Counted from the first letter of the stretch, positions 45,465 to 56,887 are shown. The stretch is 64,000 nt of DNA from Flaccisagitta enflata (GCA_965153355.1 OZ231128.1:43090001-43154000), one strand, 5' to 3'. The notes: generated by a model not told the origin, from the letters alone. Made by a program: numbers and translations.

Positions 45465-45600
45465 GGCTGGATACATGGCTACCTTAGTCGCGGCAGGTGG
45501 GCAGGGGCGACGAAAAAAGCTAATTGTGACGGACCGACAGACGGACTGGCCGACAGACGGACAGAGCGGATTGTAGAGTCGCGTGCACGCGACTAATAAG
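45465..45600 (-). repeat. R1 family copy
   Basis: ggctggatacatggctacc, ggtgggcaggggcgacg, tgtgacggaccgacagacgg, then gtagagtcgcgtgcacgcga and ctaataag. The 18-base agtcgcgtgcacgcgact is a perfect palindrome. Confidence 0.75.
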
Positions 45601-45971
45601 TGTATAAGAAAAAAAAGTATGAAAAAACTTAGTAGTAAGTAGTAGTAGTAGTAGTTTATATTCATGAAATATAAAACAGTAGGCGAGCCGCGCAAGACTC
45701 AGCATATTATTAGGTTGTACAACTGCCAATTGGGCAAACATAGCCTAATACAGATCATTGAATTGCGCAGGAGAAAAAAGAAGACGCAGAATATAAATAA
45801 AAAAAAAATGACATAACTACAACGCTAGGATAGCAAACAGCTAGCAGATAATGACAGTTAGACAACAAAAAAATGACTATTAGTATGCAATAAGAGAGGG
45901 AGGGCTGACCCATGTAGGTTCCTTATGGGCTGCAAACAGACTAAGAGATGTAAGGAGTGCCGCTTTTGAAC

Positions 45972-46182
45972 CATTTTTAGTTGCGTGCAACGCGACTCTA
46001 CACCCAGCTATGTCGGTCCGTTGGTCGGTCGGTTGGTTGGTCCCCTTTTTACTTTTTCAGCGTTTTTGAGCTTTTTGAGCATACGGCTCCTGCCCAGATG
46101 CCCTAGTGACCTTCTCCAGCACTGCTCCTGCGGCCCTGCCCACCCGCGACTAGGGTAGCCGTGTATCCGGCCTTGTTTAAAA
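45972..46182 (+). repeat. R1 family copy, most complete
   Basis: ttttagttgcgtgcaacgcg and actctacacccagctatgtc, then cggtccgttggtcggtcggt, gaccttctccagcactgctc, ggccctgcccacccgcgac and gtagccgtgtatccggcctt. Opposite orientation to 45465-45600, about 370 bases away. Confidence 0.75.
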
Positions 46183-46503
46183 GCAATTTTGTCGCCCCTT
46201 TCGCGTCGTCGCAACACCTATAAGCAATCGCTTTCAGACGTGCGCGGTTATGTGATCTGGCCACGTGCAGATATTTCTACAGAAATAGATGGGTTTCTGT
46301 TAATATCATATCCGTTAAAGCGGGTTGCAATTACACACGAGATGTCTTTCAAGTAGCGATAAAAGTGATATTTTTGATTCCATACTTGATATTTCCGCGC
46401 CCAAATAGCGTGGAATGGGCATGGAACAATACATGTGCAGATCTCAGAACCCTTGTGGATCATTGAATGTAAAACCGTGCATGGTGAAAGATTACGAGAA
46501 AGG

Positions 46504-46541
<38 letters not shown>

Positions 46542-46619
46542 GGAAAGACACGACATTTCCGCGAAGGCATCGAATGTCTTTGAACAACACATAATTTCAC
46601 CGCGAGGGTCTAACCCAGC

Positions 46620-46800
46620 AAAATATAACGTTTGTCCCCTCTCACCATGTCACGCATCCCTGGAGCAAACCCTTGGTGGAAAAACAGGCCTGTATATTAT
46701 TGAGTTTTCCCTGAATATGTTTTACATTGTATTAGGTACAATAAGAGCTAAAAATGAAAAAAATTGGCTTGGAAATATAGCAATTATAGCTTTATATTAG
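46620..46800 (+). repeat. Dispersed repeat, inverted copy at 55955-56160
   Basis: Contains tcacgcatccctggagcaaa, cccttggtggaaaaacaggc, acattgtattaggtacaata and ggcttggaaatatagc. The reverse complement of these words appears at 56150 down to 55990. A (GA)n tract lies just upstream at 46507-46537. Confidence 0.65.
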
Positions 46801-47185
46801 CAAAATTAATACATTTTGAAGCATTTTTTATGCTGAAAAAGGAAGTCACATCTTCCAAAACTACTGAGCAGGGTGGCAATCATTGCTGTAAACGAACTTT
46901 CACCCTATGGAGCTAGTTTGGAGGGATATCAACCCGTTTAGCACAAAAAAATGCTAAAAACAGCAAAAAAAGCATTTTTTAAGCAAGAAATTACGACTAT
47001 TTTCTTCAAAAATTCAGAACAATACAAAAAATGTATGATAACAGTATAAATACCCATATTTGAGTCTCTGACAACTAGATAGAAAAAATAAGTTATAAAT
47101 CAGGGCTTAAAAATAGCTAAAATCCACATAAAAAAACTGAATTTGTTGTTTTTAAGCAGTTTTTTTGCTTCAATTTGTACCAGTA
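46801..47185. other. AT-rich non-coding DNA
   Basis: Runs of aaaatgctaaaaacagcaaa and similar; no gene seen. Confidence 0.4.
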
Positions 47186-47215
47186 ATGGCGGCTGTCGCC
47201 GCGAGGAAAAAAGTC
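47186..47215 (+). CDS. Possible first coding exon (MAAVAARKKV)
   Basis: A GC-rich patch in AT-rich DNA: ATG at 47186, ten codons, then a good donor, gtaagcg. The composition and the donor suggest a genuine start exon, but ten residues are too few for identification. No downstream exon was joined with confidence; the triplicated blocks at 47330-47720 are the nearest candidates. Confidence 0.25.
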
Positions 47216-47319
47216 GTAAGCGTTATTCATTTTTCACCAAATTTTTGTCTTCAGTCACTGCAATTATTTTCATTTGTTAGATGAAATCAAGAGCAATTGT
47301 GTGTATTGATTGCACTGAA

Positions 47320-47720
47320 AATCAGAGAAAAATAGGACTGAGCTAAATGAGCAAGATGAGCTCAAACTTCAAAATCACTAAACAAGACAACCAGCTATGC
47401 TCACTGTCATATTTTATTGTATTTGCACGCTTAAATCAAAACATTTATTTATGTGTTTTGGTATCAGAAAAAAGAGCAAGCTCAATGATCTTAATGAGCT
47501 AAAATACTTAAAAACACCCTCACAGATGAGCAGATCTGCTCACTGACATGCTCTCTTGTATTTGCTTGCTTAGACGTCTATCAATATATCTATTCATTTA
47601 TTACATTTGTAATAGGAAAAAGAAATTGAGCTGAGTGAGTTAAATGAGCTTAAAACGCTCAAAATCACCCTCACAGATGAGCAGCTATGCTCATAAACAT
47701 GTTTTTTGTATTTGTATAGG
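47320..47720 (+). repeat. Three diverged tandem blocks of about 145 bp
   Basis: Each block has aaaaan.gagc.agct, naatgagct.aaa.ctt/ctcaaa, caccctcacagatgagcag (absent in the first), gctatgctcactg.cat and ttttgtatttgc. Blocks 2 and 3 are partly open as LNDLNELKYLK and LSELNELKTLK, preceded by cag, so exon duplication is conceivable. The first block has stops. Confidence 0.45.
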
Positions 47721-48150
47721 AACGTCTGTGGCTCGGTTTGTTGGAAGAACCAGAGAGAAAAAAAGTTGACTGATTTTTTAAACAAGCTAATTGAGTATCA
47801 GAATAGTTTTAAAAACAATTAATTGATAATTTTTATCATCTGGTATAACTTAGGAAGTGTTTCAGTAGTAAGAATGCCTCCTTTTAGCGATGAAAAACAA
47901 CCCATTTTCCAAGGAGTTGAGATAAGTGCAACAAAAAACGCTTTTACGCTAGCAAAAAGGCCCATTCGCGGTTTTACTCAACAAGGAAGATAGTTTTGAT
48001 AGTGCTGATTCCAAATCTGGTTTCAGATTTTTTTTTCTTTCATCCTGAGTAAGGCTACAACCACACAAAGTCGAAGCCTCTATAAAAAATTATATCATTT
48101 TGAATAGACAATTTCTTTCCCTCTTTTGCCCAGTTTAAATTTTATGTCGC
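47721..48150. other. Non-coding stretch
   Basis: Unique AT-rich sequence; nothing recognised. Confidence 0.4.
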
Positions 48151-48300
48151 GGACTCTGTAAAGGCTATGCCTGTCTGTTTGTCAGTCGTCCATCTGTTCT
48201 TAGTTGCGGACACGCAACTGTATAAGAGGCTATGTCTGTCTGTCAGTCTGTTGGTCCATTAGTCCATGGTAATTGAGTTGAAAATTGTAAAAATCTGCAT
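48150..48300 (+). repeat. R1 family copy (two overlapping heads)
   Basis: gtcgcggactctgtaaaggc, ctgtctgtttgtcagtcgtcc, then ttagttgcggacacgcaact and gtataagaggctatgtctgt. It lacks the GGTC expansion and the cccctgcccaccc block. Confidence 0.6.
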
Positions 48301-48428
48301 TTTAGAGGCTGCTGTGTGATTGTTTGTGTGTGAGTGTGTTTGGGGTGGGAAAGGGTGTGAATGGGGGTTGTACATCCCTGCCAACCCATCCGCAACAATA
48401 TTGTGACCCCATGTCACTTGTTCCATTG

Positions 48429-48432
<4 letters not shown>

Positions 48433-48482
<50 letters not shown>

Positions 48483-48690
48483 CAGACAGACAGACAGACA
48501 GACAGAGAGACAGACAGACAGAGACAGACAGACAGAGACAGACAGACAGACAGAGAGACAGACAAACAGACAGACAAACAGACAGAGAGACAGACAAACA
48601 GAGAGAGACAGACAAACAGAGAGAGACAGACAGAGAGAGACAGAGAGACAGAGAGACAGACAGACATAGAGAGACACAGACAGAGAGCAC
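48433..48690. repeat. (GA)n then (GACA)n / (GAGACA)n array
   Basis: About 22 GA units followed by 200 bases of mixed gacagaca and gagagaca. A shortened relative adjoins the inverted copy at 54247-54320, so the array belonged to the duplicated unit. Serine/leucine/cysteine frames here are artefacts. Confidence 0.93.
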
Positions 48691-49844
48691 TGTTCTGTAT
48701 CTCCACCTTGATGTTTAAACTAGGAGAACTGCCACTTTTATGACGGTTTCTAGTGGTCCAGGCCATGTATAATCCATGGCAAATGAGTGCAAAAAAATTC
48801 CTGTGGCGCTTTTTGAAATATTTACATTTTTTACCTTCATGAGGTACTGGTCATTGAATTTTCCCATTTTTTGGACAAGCAACCTTGTTTTGCTTGTAAC
48901 TTTTGAACAAATCGAGCTAAAAATGCCAGATTGGTCCCATTTTGAAGATCTCTTCAAGATCTTTCCAAGTGTCACCAATTTTTTGTAAATCCGTTCAAAA
49001 ATAACGGAGATATAACCTGTCAAACATGAGCAATTTCATGGGGATTTTGGACTATTATCTTGCTTATGGAATTTTTCCCATTTTTGGAACAATTTTCTTG
49101 TTTTGCTCGTAACTTTTAAACGAATAAAGCTAGAAATGCCAGATTGGTCCCATTTTAAAGATTTTTTGAAGCTCTTTTAAATCGTCACAAATTTTTAGCG
49201 AATTCGTTAAAAAATGGCCAAGTTATGACTGGTCAAACAGGAACAATATCATTGTGATTTTGAACGATTTTCCCACCACCTTTTTCAGTCTGACTTCAAA
49301 TACCGCCTTGGCTCCTAAAATCTGCTTAAGAGTCGTAATATGTATGTCAGTCCATCTGTTGGCCCGTCTGTCTGTCTATTGGCCTTTCAATCAGTGACCC
49401 TTATCACAAGTAATTGATCAGTAAGTAATCACAAGCCTTGATTATGGCCTCAGTGCTACACTATAAGAACACGGGCTTCAGGATTGAAATCTGGTGTTTT
49501 AGTAAGAGGAAGCAGGGCAGCACCAGCTGCCCTTAATGGGTTGAAGTTCTTTAGAACACAAGAGGGGCTTTGGCTTGTTCTGGACTTTTGATGGTGTAAA
49601 TGCTTTAGGGGGGCCAATTGGGGCTGGAATTTGGGCCTCAAGGCATGGGATTGGGCCTTGAGGCTTGGATTTTGACCTCAAGGCTGGAAATTTGGCAGTA
49701 AGGCTTAGAATTGGGCATTAAAGCTGAGATTAGGGCCTTTCATAAGACACAAAAATAACTGAGTAGATTGCAGCATCATCATATTTACCACGACTAGCAA
49801 GATTGGTATGAAAAGTATTCTAAACAAGATTTGTAATAAAACCA

Positions 49845-50037
49845 GGCCAGATACATGGCTACCAAAGTCACATGCAGGTGGGCAGGGGCCATATTTGAGG
49901 TCACTAGACCATTTTGGGGTCAAAGAAATAAAGTAAAATGGAGAGCAACCAACCGACAGACCAACAGACCAACCAACTGACAGACAGATGGACAGACTGA
50001 CAAAGCTGGTCGTAGAGTCGCATGCCCACAACTAAAA
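49845..50037 (-). repeat. R1 family copy in tandem unit 1
   Basis: ggccagatacatggctacca, gcaggtgggcaggggcca, gacagaccaacagaccaacc, cagacagatggacagactga and gtagagtcgcatgcccacaa. The same copy recurs at 51629-51821 in unit 2. Confidence 0.7.
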
Positions 50038-50179
50038 AGATATCAAAAAAATGGAAAAAAAGATTTTGTTGTCAGGATTTGTTAATTATTGTGCGCAGAA
50101 GCCAAATCAATTCATCTCGCAATTTTTTTCAGAAAGGCAATACGGTTAAAAAGGCTTAACACATCTACTACATGTAACA

Positions 50180-50515
50180 GGGGGACTTTTGTTTGTCCAT
50201 CCTGCGTTTGTTCCCCCAGGTCCTTTCAGGGCTGAAACCTACCCTCTCAGGCCTAAAATTTGCTCTCTCAGGCCTTGAATCTGGGAGAGCAGATTTCAGG
50301 CCTGAGAAGACAGATTGAAGCCCTGCGAGGACAGATTTCAGGCCTGAGAGGGCATATTTAGGGCATATTTAGGGTTTGAGAGGGTAGATTCAAGGCCTGT
50401 GAGGGCAGATTTCATGCCTGAGAGGGTAGATTTTGGGCCTGATAGGGCAGATTTCAGGCCTGGGAGGGCCTGGGGGATGAACGGAAGGACAGACGAACAA
50501 AAGTCCCCCTGTGTT
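50180..50515. mobile_element. R2 hairpin element in tandem unit 1
   Basis: Left end gggggacttttgtttgtcca; right end acgaacaaaagtccccctgt. The left half has ctctcaggcctaaaatttgc-type units, the right half ggcctgagagggcagattt-type units in the opposite sense, so the element is a hairpin made of about 21-bp repeats. The same element lies at 51964-52299 in unit 2. Confidence 0.75.
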
Positions 50516-52299
50516 CCACTTTTATGACGGTTTCTAGTGGTCCAGGCCATGTATAATCCATGGCAAATGAGTGCAAAAAAATTCCTGTGGCGCTTTTTGA
50601 AATATTTACATTTTTTACCTTCATGAGGTACTGGTCATTGAATTTTCCCATTTTTTGGACAAGCAACCTTGTTTTGCTTGTAACTTTTGAACAAATCGAG
50701 CTAAAAATGCCAGATTGGTCCCATTTTGAAGATCTCTTCAAGATCTTTCCAAGTGTCACCAATTTTTTGTAAATCCGTTCAAAAATAACGGAGATATAAC
50801 CTGTCAAACATGAGCAATTTCATGGGGATTTTGGACTATTATCTTGCTTATGGAATTTTTCCCATTTTTGGAACAATTTTCTTGTTTTGCTCGTAACTTT
50901 TAAACGAATAAAGCTAGAAATGCCAGATTGGTCCCATTTTAAAGATTTTTTGAAGCTCTTTTAAATCGTCACAAATTTTTAGCGAATTCGTTAAAAAATG
51001 GCCAAGTTATGACTGGTCAAACAGGAACAATATCATTGTGATTTTGAACGATTTTCCCACCACCTTTTTCAGTCTGACTTCAAATACCGCCTTGGCTCCT
51101 AAAATCTGCTTAAGAGTCGTAATATGTATGTCAGTCCATCTGTTGGCCCGTCTGTCTGTCTATTGGCCTTTCAATCAGTGACCCTTATCACAAGTAATTG
51201 ATCAGTAAGTAATCACAAGCCTTGATTATGGCCTCAGTGCTACACTATAAGAACACGGGCTTCAGGATTGAAATCTGGTGTTTTAGTAAGAGGAAGCAGG
51301 GCAGCACCAGCTGCCCTTAATGGGTTGAAGTTCTTTAGAACACAAGAGGGGCTTTGGCTTGTTCTGGACTTTTGATGGTGTAAATGCTTTAGGGGGGCCA
51401 ATTGGGGCTGGAATTTGGGCCTCAAGGCATGGGATTGGGCCTTGAGGCTTGGATTTTGACCTCAAGGCTGGAAATTTGGCAGTAAGGCTTAGAATTGGGC
51501 ATTAAAGCTGAGATTAGGGCCTTTCATAAGACACAAAAATAACTGAGTAGATTGCAGCATCATCATATTTACCACGACTAGCAAGATTGGTATGAAAAGT
51601 ATTCTAAACAAGATTTGTAATAAAACCAGGCCAGATACATGGCTACCAAAGTCACATGCAGGTGGGCAGGGGCCATATTTGAGGTCACTAGACCATTTTG
51701 GGGTCAAAGAAATAAAGTAAAATGGAGAGCAACCAACCGACAGACCAACAGACCAACCAACTGACAGACAGATGGACAGACTGACAAAGCTGGTCGTAGA
51801 GTCGCATGCCCACAACTAAAAAGATATCAAAAAAATGGAAAAAAAGATTTTGTTGTCAGGATTTGTTAATTATTGTGCGCAGAAGCCAAATCAATTCATC
51901 TCGCAATTTTTTTCAGAAAGGCAATACGGTTAAAAAGGCTTAACACATCTACTACATGTAACAGGGGGACTTTTGTTTGTCCATCCTGCGTTTGTTCCCC
52001 CAGGTCCTTTCAGGGCTGAAACCTACCCTCTCAGGCCTAAAATTTGCTCTCTCAGGCCTTGAATCTGGGAGAGCAGATTTCAGGCCTGAGAAGACAGATT
52101 GAAGCCCTGCGAGGACAGATTTCAGGCCTGAGAGGGCATATTTAGGGCATATTTAGGGTTTGAGAGGGTAGATTCAAGGCCTGTGAGGGCAGATTTCATG
52201 CCTGAGAGGGTAGATTTTGGGCCTGATAGGGCAGATTTCAGGCCTGGGAGGGCCTGGGGGATGAACGGAAGGACAGACGAACAAAAGTCCCCCTGTGTT
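50516..52299. repeat. 1,784-bp tandem duplication, copy 2
   Basis: Copy of 48732-50515 with no difference found in the stretches compared. It is followed by the R2 right flank gtgttctacaggaccttgtc and gccgctgccccgcttcctct (52294-52345), which copy 1 lacks; the junction therefore lies exactly at the gtgttc of the R2 terminus. Confidence 0.95.
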
Positions 52300-52345
52300 C
52301 TACAGGACCTTGTCTCCTTCAGCGCCGCTGCCCCGCTTCCTCTCA

Positions 52346-52789
52346 CTCCAATTGACAATTATGCAAAGCAGGGCAACGGGTATCACTCAGCACATATTGC
52401 CCTTGGGCAACCTGTTAATCAGTGGTCTTTTTGCACCGTTTTTGGTCCAGGGAGGAAGGAATGGACTAGAAGAAATGATTAAAGACACATTTTGTCTAGC
52501 ATGGTTGAATACCCTGAAAATCAAGAATTTGGCAAAAATGGACTTCTGGTCATGGACATATGGCCCCCAAAATATGTGTGATTGGTCTGAAGATAGTTAT
52601 GCCACGATACTGCAGCTGTACATTGTAGCTTGCTGACAGTCACTCTTATGTGTAGCAGATGTGTTATAAGCCATTTCGATGGTATTGCCTTTCTGAAAAA
52701 ATTGCGAGATTAATTGATTAGGGTTCTGCGCACATAATTTAACAAATCCTGACAACAAACATTTTTTTTCTGTTTTTATTGATATCTTT
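52346..52789. other. Non-coding stretch, partly related to the tandem unit
   Basis: Near 52620-52760, gcagatgtgttataagcc, ctttctgaaaaaattgcgag and caaatcctgacaacaa are the diverged inverse of 50050-50170. No gene. Confidence 0.45.
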
Positions 52790-52870
52790 TCAGTTGCTTG
52801 CACGCGACTCTACAACCCCCTTTGTCAGTCCGTCCATCTGTCTGTCAGTCAGTTGGTCGGTCTTTTGACC
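52790..52870 (+). repeat. R1 family copy
   Basis: ttcagttgcttgcacgcgac, tctacaacccccttt and gtcagtccgtccatctgtct, then gttggtcggtctttt; truncated by the adjoining R2 element. Confidence 0.65.
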
Positions 52871-52914
52871 TGTTGCCCTGCTTTGCATGGTTGTAAAAGA
52901 GGAATGAGTGGCAA

Positions 52915-53345
52915 GGCATTAGCCCCAAAGAGGACAAAGTCCTGTAGAACACGGGGGACTTTTGTTCATTTGTTTGTCTGTCCATCCGCCCCCTCCGGCC
53001 CTCTCAGGCCTAAAATCTGTCCTCTCAGGCCTAAAATCTGCCCTCTCAGGCCTTAAATCTGCCCTCTCAGGCCTTGAATTTGTGAGGAAAGATTTCAGGC
53101 CTGAGAGGGCAAATTCAAAGTCTGGGAGGACAAGTTTCAGGCCTGAAAGGGCAAATTTCAGGCCTGAGAGGGCAGATTCAAGACCTGAGAGGGCAGATTT
53201 CAGGCCTGAGAAGGCAGATTTTAGGCCTGAGAAGGCAAACTTCAGGCCTGAGAGGGCCGGGGGGGGGAACAAACAGACAAACGAACGAGCGGACAAAAGT
53301 CCCCTGTGTTCTACAGAACTTTGTCCCCTTCAAGCCGCTGCCCAA
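52915..53345. mobile_element. R2 hairpin element, best-preserved copy
   Basis: Left: gaggacaaagtcctgtagaa, cacgggggacttttgttcat, ttgtttgtctgtccatccgc, then ctctcaggcctaaaatctgc units. Right: ggcctgagagggcagatttc units, then gaacaaacagacaaacgaac, gacaaaagtcccctgtgttc and tacagaactttgtccccttc. Both termini and the internal array are mutually inverted. No ORF that is not repeat-derived. Confidence 0.8.
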
Positions 53346-53354
53346 AAACCGTTA

Positions 53355-54246
53355 GTCCAGAACAAGCTAAAGCCCCCCCTTTGTTCTAAAGAACTTCAAC
53401 CCATTTAGAGCAGCTGGTGCTGCCCTGCTTCCTCTTACTAAAGCACCAGATTTCAATCCTGAAGCCCATGTTCTTATAGTGTAGCAGTGAGGCCATAATC
53501 AAGGCCTTGAGTCTTTACTTGTGATAAGGGTCACTGATTGAAAGGCCAATAGACAGACAGACGGGCCAACAGATGGACTGACATACATATTACGACTCTT
53601 AAGCAGATTTTAGGAGCAAAGGCGGTATCTAAAGTCAAAATCAGACTGTGAAAAAGGTGGTGGGAAAATCGTTCAAAATCACAATGATATTGTTCCTGTT
53701 TGACCAGTCATAACTCGGCCATTTTTTAACAAATTCATTAAAAATTTGTGACGGTTTGAAAGAGCTTTAAAAAATCTTTAAAATGGGACCAATCTGGCAT
53801 TTCTAGCTTTATTCGTTTAAAAGTTACGAGCAAAACGAGAAAATTGTTCCAAAAATGGGGAAAATTCCATAAGCAAGATAATTGTCCAAAATCCCCATAA
53901 AATTGCTCATGTTTGACAGGTTATATCTCCGTTATTTTTGAACGGATTTACAAATAATTGGTGACACTTGGAAAGATCTTGAAGAGATCTTCAAAATGGG
54001 ACCAATCTGGCATTTCTAGCTCGATTCGTTCAAAAGTTACGAGCAAAACAAGGTTGCTTGTCCAAAAAATGGGAAAATTCAATGACCTGTACCTCATGAA
54101 GGTAAAAAATGTAAAAATTTCAAAAAGCGCCCCAGGAATTTTTTTGCACTCATTTGCCATGGATTATACATGGCCTGGACCACTAGAAACCGTCATAAAA
54201 GTGGCAGTTCTCCTAGTTTAAACATCAAGGTGGAGATACAGAACAG
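53355..54246. repeat. Inverted diverged third copy of the tandem unit's first half
   Basis: Reverse complement of about 48704-49595: agaacaagctaaagcccccc, ccagatttcaatcctgaagc, gtttgacaggttatatctcc and accactagaaaccgtcataa. It differs by scattered substitutions. It extends past the tandem start through cctagtttaaacatcaaggt, preserving the original junction to the GACA array at 54247 onward. Confidence 0.9.
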
Positions 54247-54320
54247 TGAGAGAGACAGACAGACAGAGAGAGACAGACAGACAGAGAGAGACTGACAGAG
54301 AGACAGACAGACAGACAAAC

Positions 54321-55625
54321 AGAAACTGACAGCCACCGATAAGACAATGACCCACCGTTTGCCCCTTCCCACACCCTTTGACATTGCCACGTTGCTACAT
54401 TTTTAAAAAAATAACCATCATTTCACCATTTTGAGGATGAGTAAAGGATCATTATCCTTGACTATAGTGGTGGTTAACGGCCTAAGTGAGTCTGTGGTGG
54501 CGTATTAGGTGGGTGATGTGACATGTTCATACCCAGTATGTTCCAAATCAAATTTTTATCGCCAAACGGATTTCAATTGGTTAAGAAAATACATTCCAAC
54601 AAATGACAGACTCGCGAGAACGGCGCCGAAGGCAATAAAGCGTGGAATATGCTTGCAAATGAGTTAAATTATGCATTATGGGGTATCAATTGAAAGCCCT
54701 TGTTATTCTACATCGATTGATGCTAATAATTGTGGTTTTGGAGAAAAAAAATTTTTTCATCATACTTTCCTAATTTGTATGCTCAAACAAACTTAGGTGC
54801 ACTCCTTTATTGACCCTACACAAAATCATGAAAATTCGAGAAAAAAATCAATTTGAATTTTTCGGAAAGAAATCTTTGAAAAATCAAAGCGCAAAAAGTA
54901 TTTGTCGTAGAGCATTCTGCTTGGCGCCAATTGAAAGAGAATTATCCAATTTACTTACCCTATCAATTTTATCAGAGGCCACATTCGGTTGATCGAGACC
55001 CACTACTTTTGGATAAGAAAATGAAAACCATGCATCTCTCAAATGTGTCAAAAAGTTTTAGACTGACTTCGATTTTTTTCCCGACAAGATACCTCTGAAC
55101 TAGTTAAAAGGAGTTAAAATATTATTACAGCAGCGATTGCCACACTGTTCAACTATTTTTTCAACTTTTTAAAAGAAAAACTCATTGCTCTAAATAAGGG
55201 TCGTATTGAAAAACAGTAGAGACAACGAGCAATAAGAGCTCCAAACTGTTTTATTCGTAAAGAAAAAATAGTAAGCAGCACAACAAATTATGAGCGTTGG
55301 GTTTTTCCGTTTCGTCAATGTTTTAAGAAAATTGTTAATGTCGTGAAAAGTGAGTGACAGAAATAGTTTTGCCTGAATCCCTGACGATCACCAAGTTACG
55401 CTCTTGAGAAGAAATTTTTCTACAAATTGCGCTAAGACGTCAAGTATCCCCACCCAAGTGAGCAACTCTCTGTTATAGAACAAACATAGGTATACATTCA
55501 AAATAGACTCATCTAATTATGCAAAAAGTGGAGCTGCTGACTGAGTCTCTGAACGAATTTGTTTTTCTTTCAGAATCCTTCGCCAGAGCAATTTAATTCG
55601 AATAGCTTCGGGTTGTAACACATAA
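54321..55625. other. AT-rich region with no recognised gene
   Basis: No open frame beyond about 60 codons and no splice-bounded exon that I could recognise. Confidence 0.45.
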
Positions 55626-55735
55626 AACCCAGCCAACCCTTAGCCCTAAAGCTAACCTTGTCCCAAACCTTAACCCTAAAACTATCCCCAACCCTAACCC
55701 TAACCCTAAACCCACCCCTAACCCTGATTTAAAAA
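55626..55735. repeat. Interstitial telomere-like (CCCTAA)n tract, degenerate
   Basis: Core ccaaccctaaccctaaccct and aaacccacccctaaccctga at 55688-55728, flanked by variants such as cccttagccctaaagctaac and aaaccttaaccctaaaacta. It corresponds to TTAGGG on the minus strand, the common animal telomere unit. Confidence 0.75.
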
Positions 55736-55954
55736 ACCGCTTAAAAAGTCTTAAAAACAAAAGATCGACAGATGGTTGTTCAAGTGTACCCAAAAAGTCC
55801 CGTTTAGGCAAGTAAATACATTTTTCACCCACCCTCAGTGACTCATGAGGCTCTTAAGGCAGTCATGGACCTTGACCACCCTCAGACTAACACTGCTTAC
55901 ATCTTATCAAGAAAAAATAAATAAAAACAATCCGACCCAATTTGTCTGATATGT

Positions 55955-56160
55955 ATAATGTTTAGCTTAAAAAATACTTAAAAATATTCTATTTTTGATA
56001 TTATGAAGCTACAAATGCTATATTTCCAAGCCAATCTTTTTTATTTTTGATTTTGATTGTACCTAATACAGTGTACAACATGCCTAGGGGGTTCACAACG
56101 CTTGGCCTTTTTTTTCCACCAAGGGTTTGTTCCTGGGATGCGTGGCTTATGTACATTGAC
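55955..56160 (-). repeat. Inverted copy of the dispersed repeat at 46620-46800
   Basis: tatttccaagccaatctttt, attgtacctaatacagtgta, acaacatgcctagg and tccaccaagggtttgttcct match in reverse order and orientation. Confidence 0.65.
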
Positions 56161-56514
56161 TCCATGTACTCAAAAATCCCGATGCTTTACGTTTTCCGTT
56201 GATTTTGACTCCCTCTTTTTTTCATGATGTGCTGTTCTGGACTTAAAGAAATTCTAACAAAAAAAATTATAGACGCTAAACTGAGAAATTATGAAAGACT
56301 CTTATCAATCAATCTGTTCTTTAAGCTAACATTCTTTTCTTCACCCTGATGAGTCTATTTGTAGATGGAGTCGTTACTTTTGTAAATTGAAGGTTTATCC
56401 CAATAAAACAATTTCATTCATAACATTTTTCATGATAATGGAGCGGTTGATGAATAATCAACATTCTCAGTATACAAGGCCGACTTACAGAAAAAAAAAT
56501 TTATAACAAAAGTA

Positions 56515-56592
56515 AAAGTGTGACGGACCAACAGACTGACGGACGGACGGACGGACAAAGCGGGGTGTAGAGTTGCGTGCACGCGACTAATA
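56515..56592 (-). repeat. R1 family copy, truncated
   Basis: gtgtgacggaccaacagact, gacggacggacggacggaca, then ggggtgtagagttgcgtgca and cgcgactaataat. The GGAC tetranucleotide is expanded. Confidence 0.75.
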
Positions 56593-56668
56593 ATTGCCTA
56601 ACATTGAGGGAGAAAAAGAAATCGTGTAACTAAGTAGCAAAAGATATGGTGAATTGAATTGAAATCAG

Positions 56669-56682
56669 AGAGAGAGAGAGAG

Positions 56683-56719
<37 letters not shown>
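56669..56719. repeat. (GA)n microsatellite
   Basis: gagaga with a few gaaaga interruptions. Confidence 0.92.
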
Positions 56720-56722
<3 letters not shown>

Positions 56723-56887
56723 TGTAGCCGCCGAAAGTTGATTGTTCAAGCCCTAAATTACTGAACAAATTTCGCCTTGCTTCTTTTCTTTCTTTCTTTC
56801 CATTACAAATGTCTTTGATCTTAGTCCTAGCAGCTACCGGTCTTCAACAGTATCGCGTCGGCGTCAATCTCAGTCTTTGTTGGCAAT

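Larger units (their letters stand above)
48732..50515. repeat. 1,784-bp tandem duplication, copy 1
   Basis: Identical over every stretch compared to 50516-52299, at a constant offset of 1784. It starts ccacttttatgacggtttct. It contains two internal 200-bp relatives (48850-49010, 49060-49230, each with aaatgccagattggtcccat), an R1 copy at 49845-50037 and an R2 hairpin at about 50180-50515. No gene. Confidence 0.95.

Noticed and set aside
48302-48766. [10 protein letters not shown] frames
   Set aside because: GACA/GA microsatellite translation.
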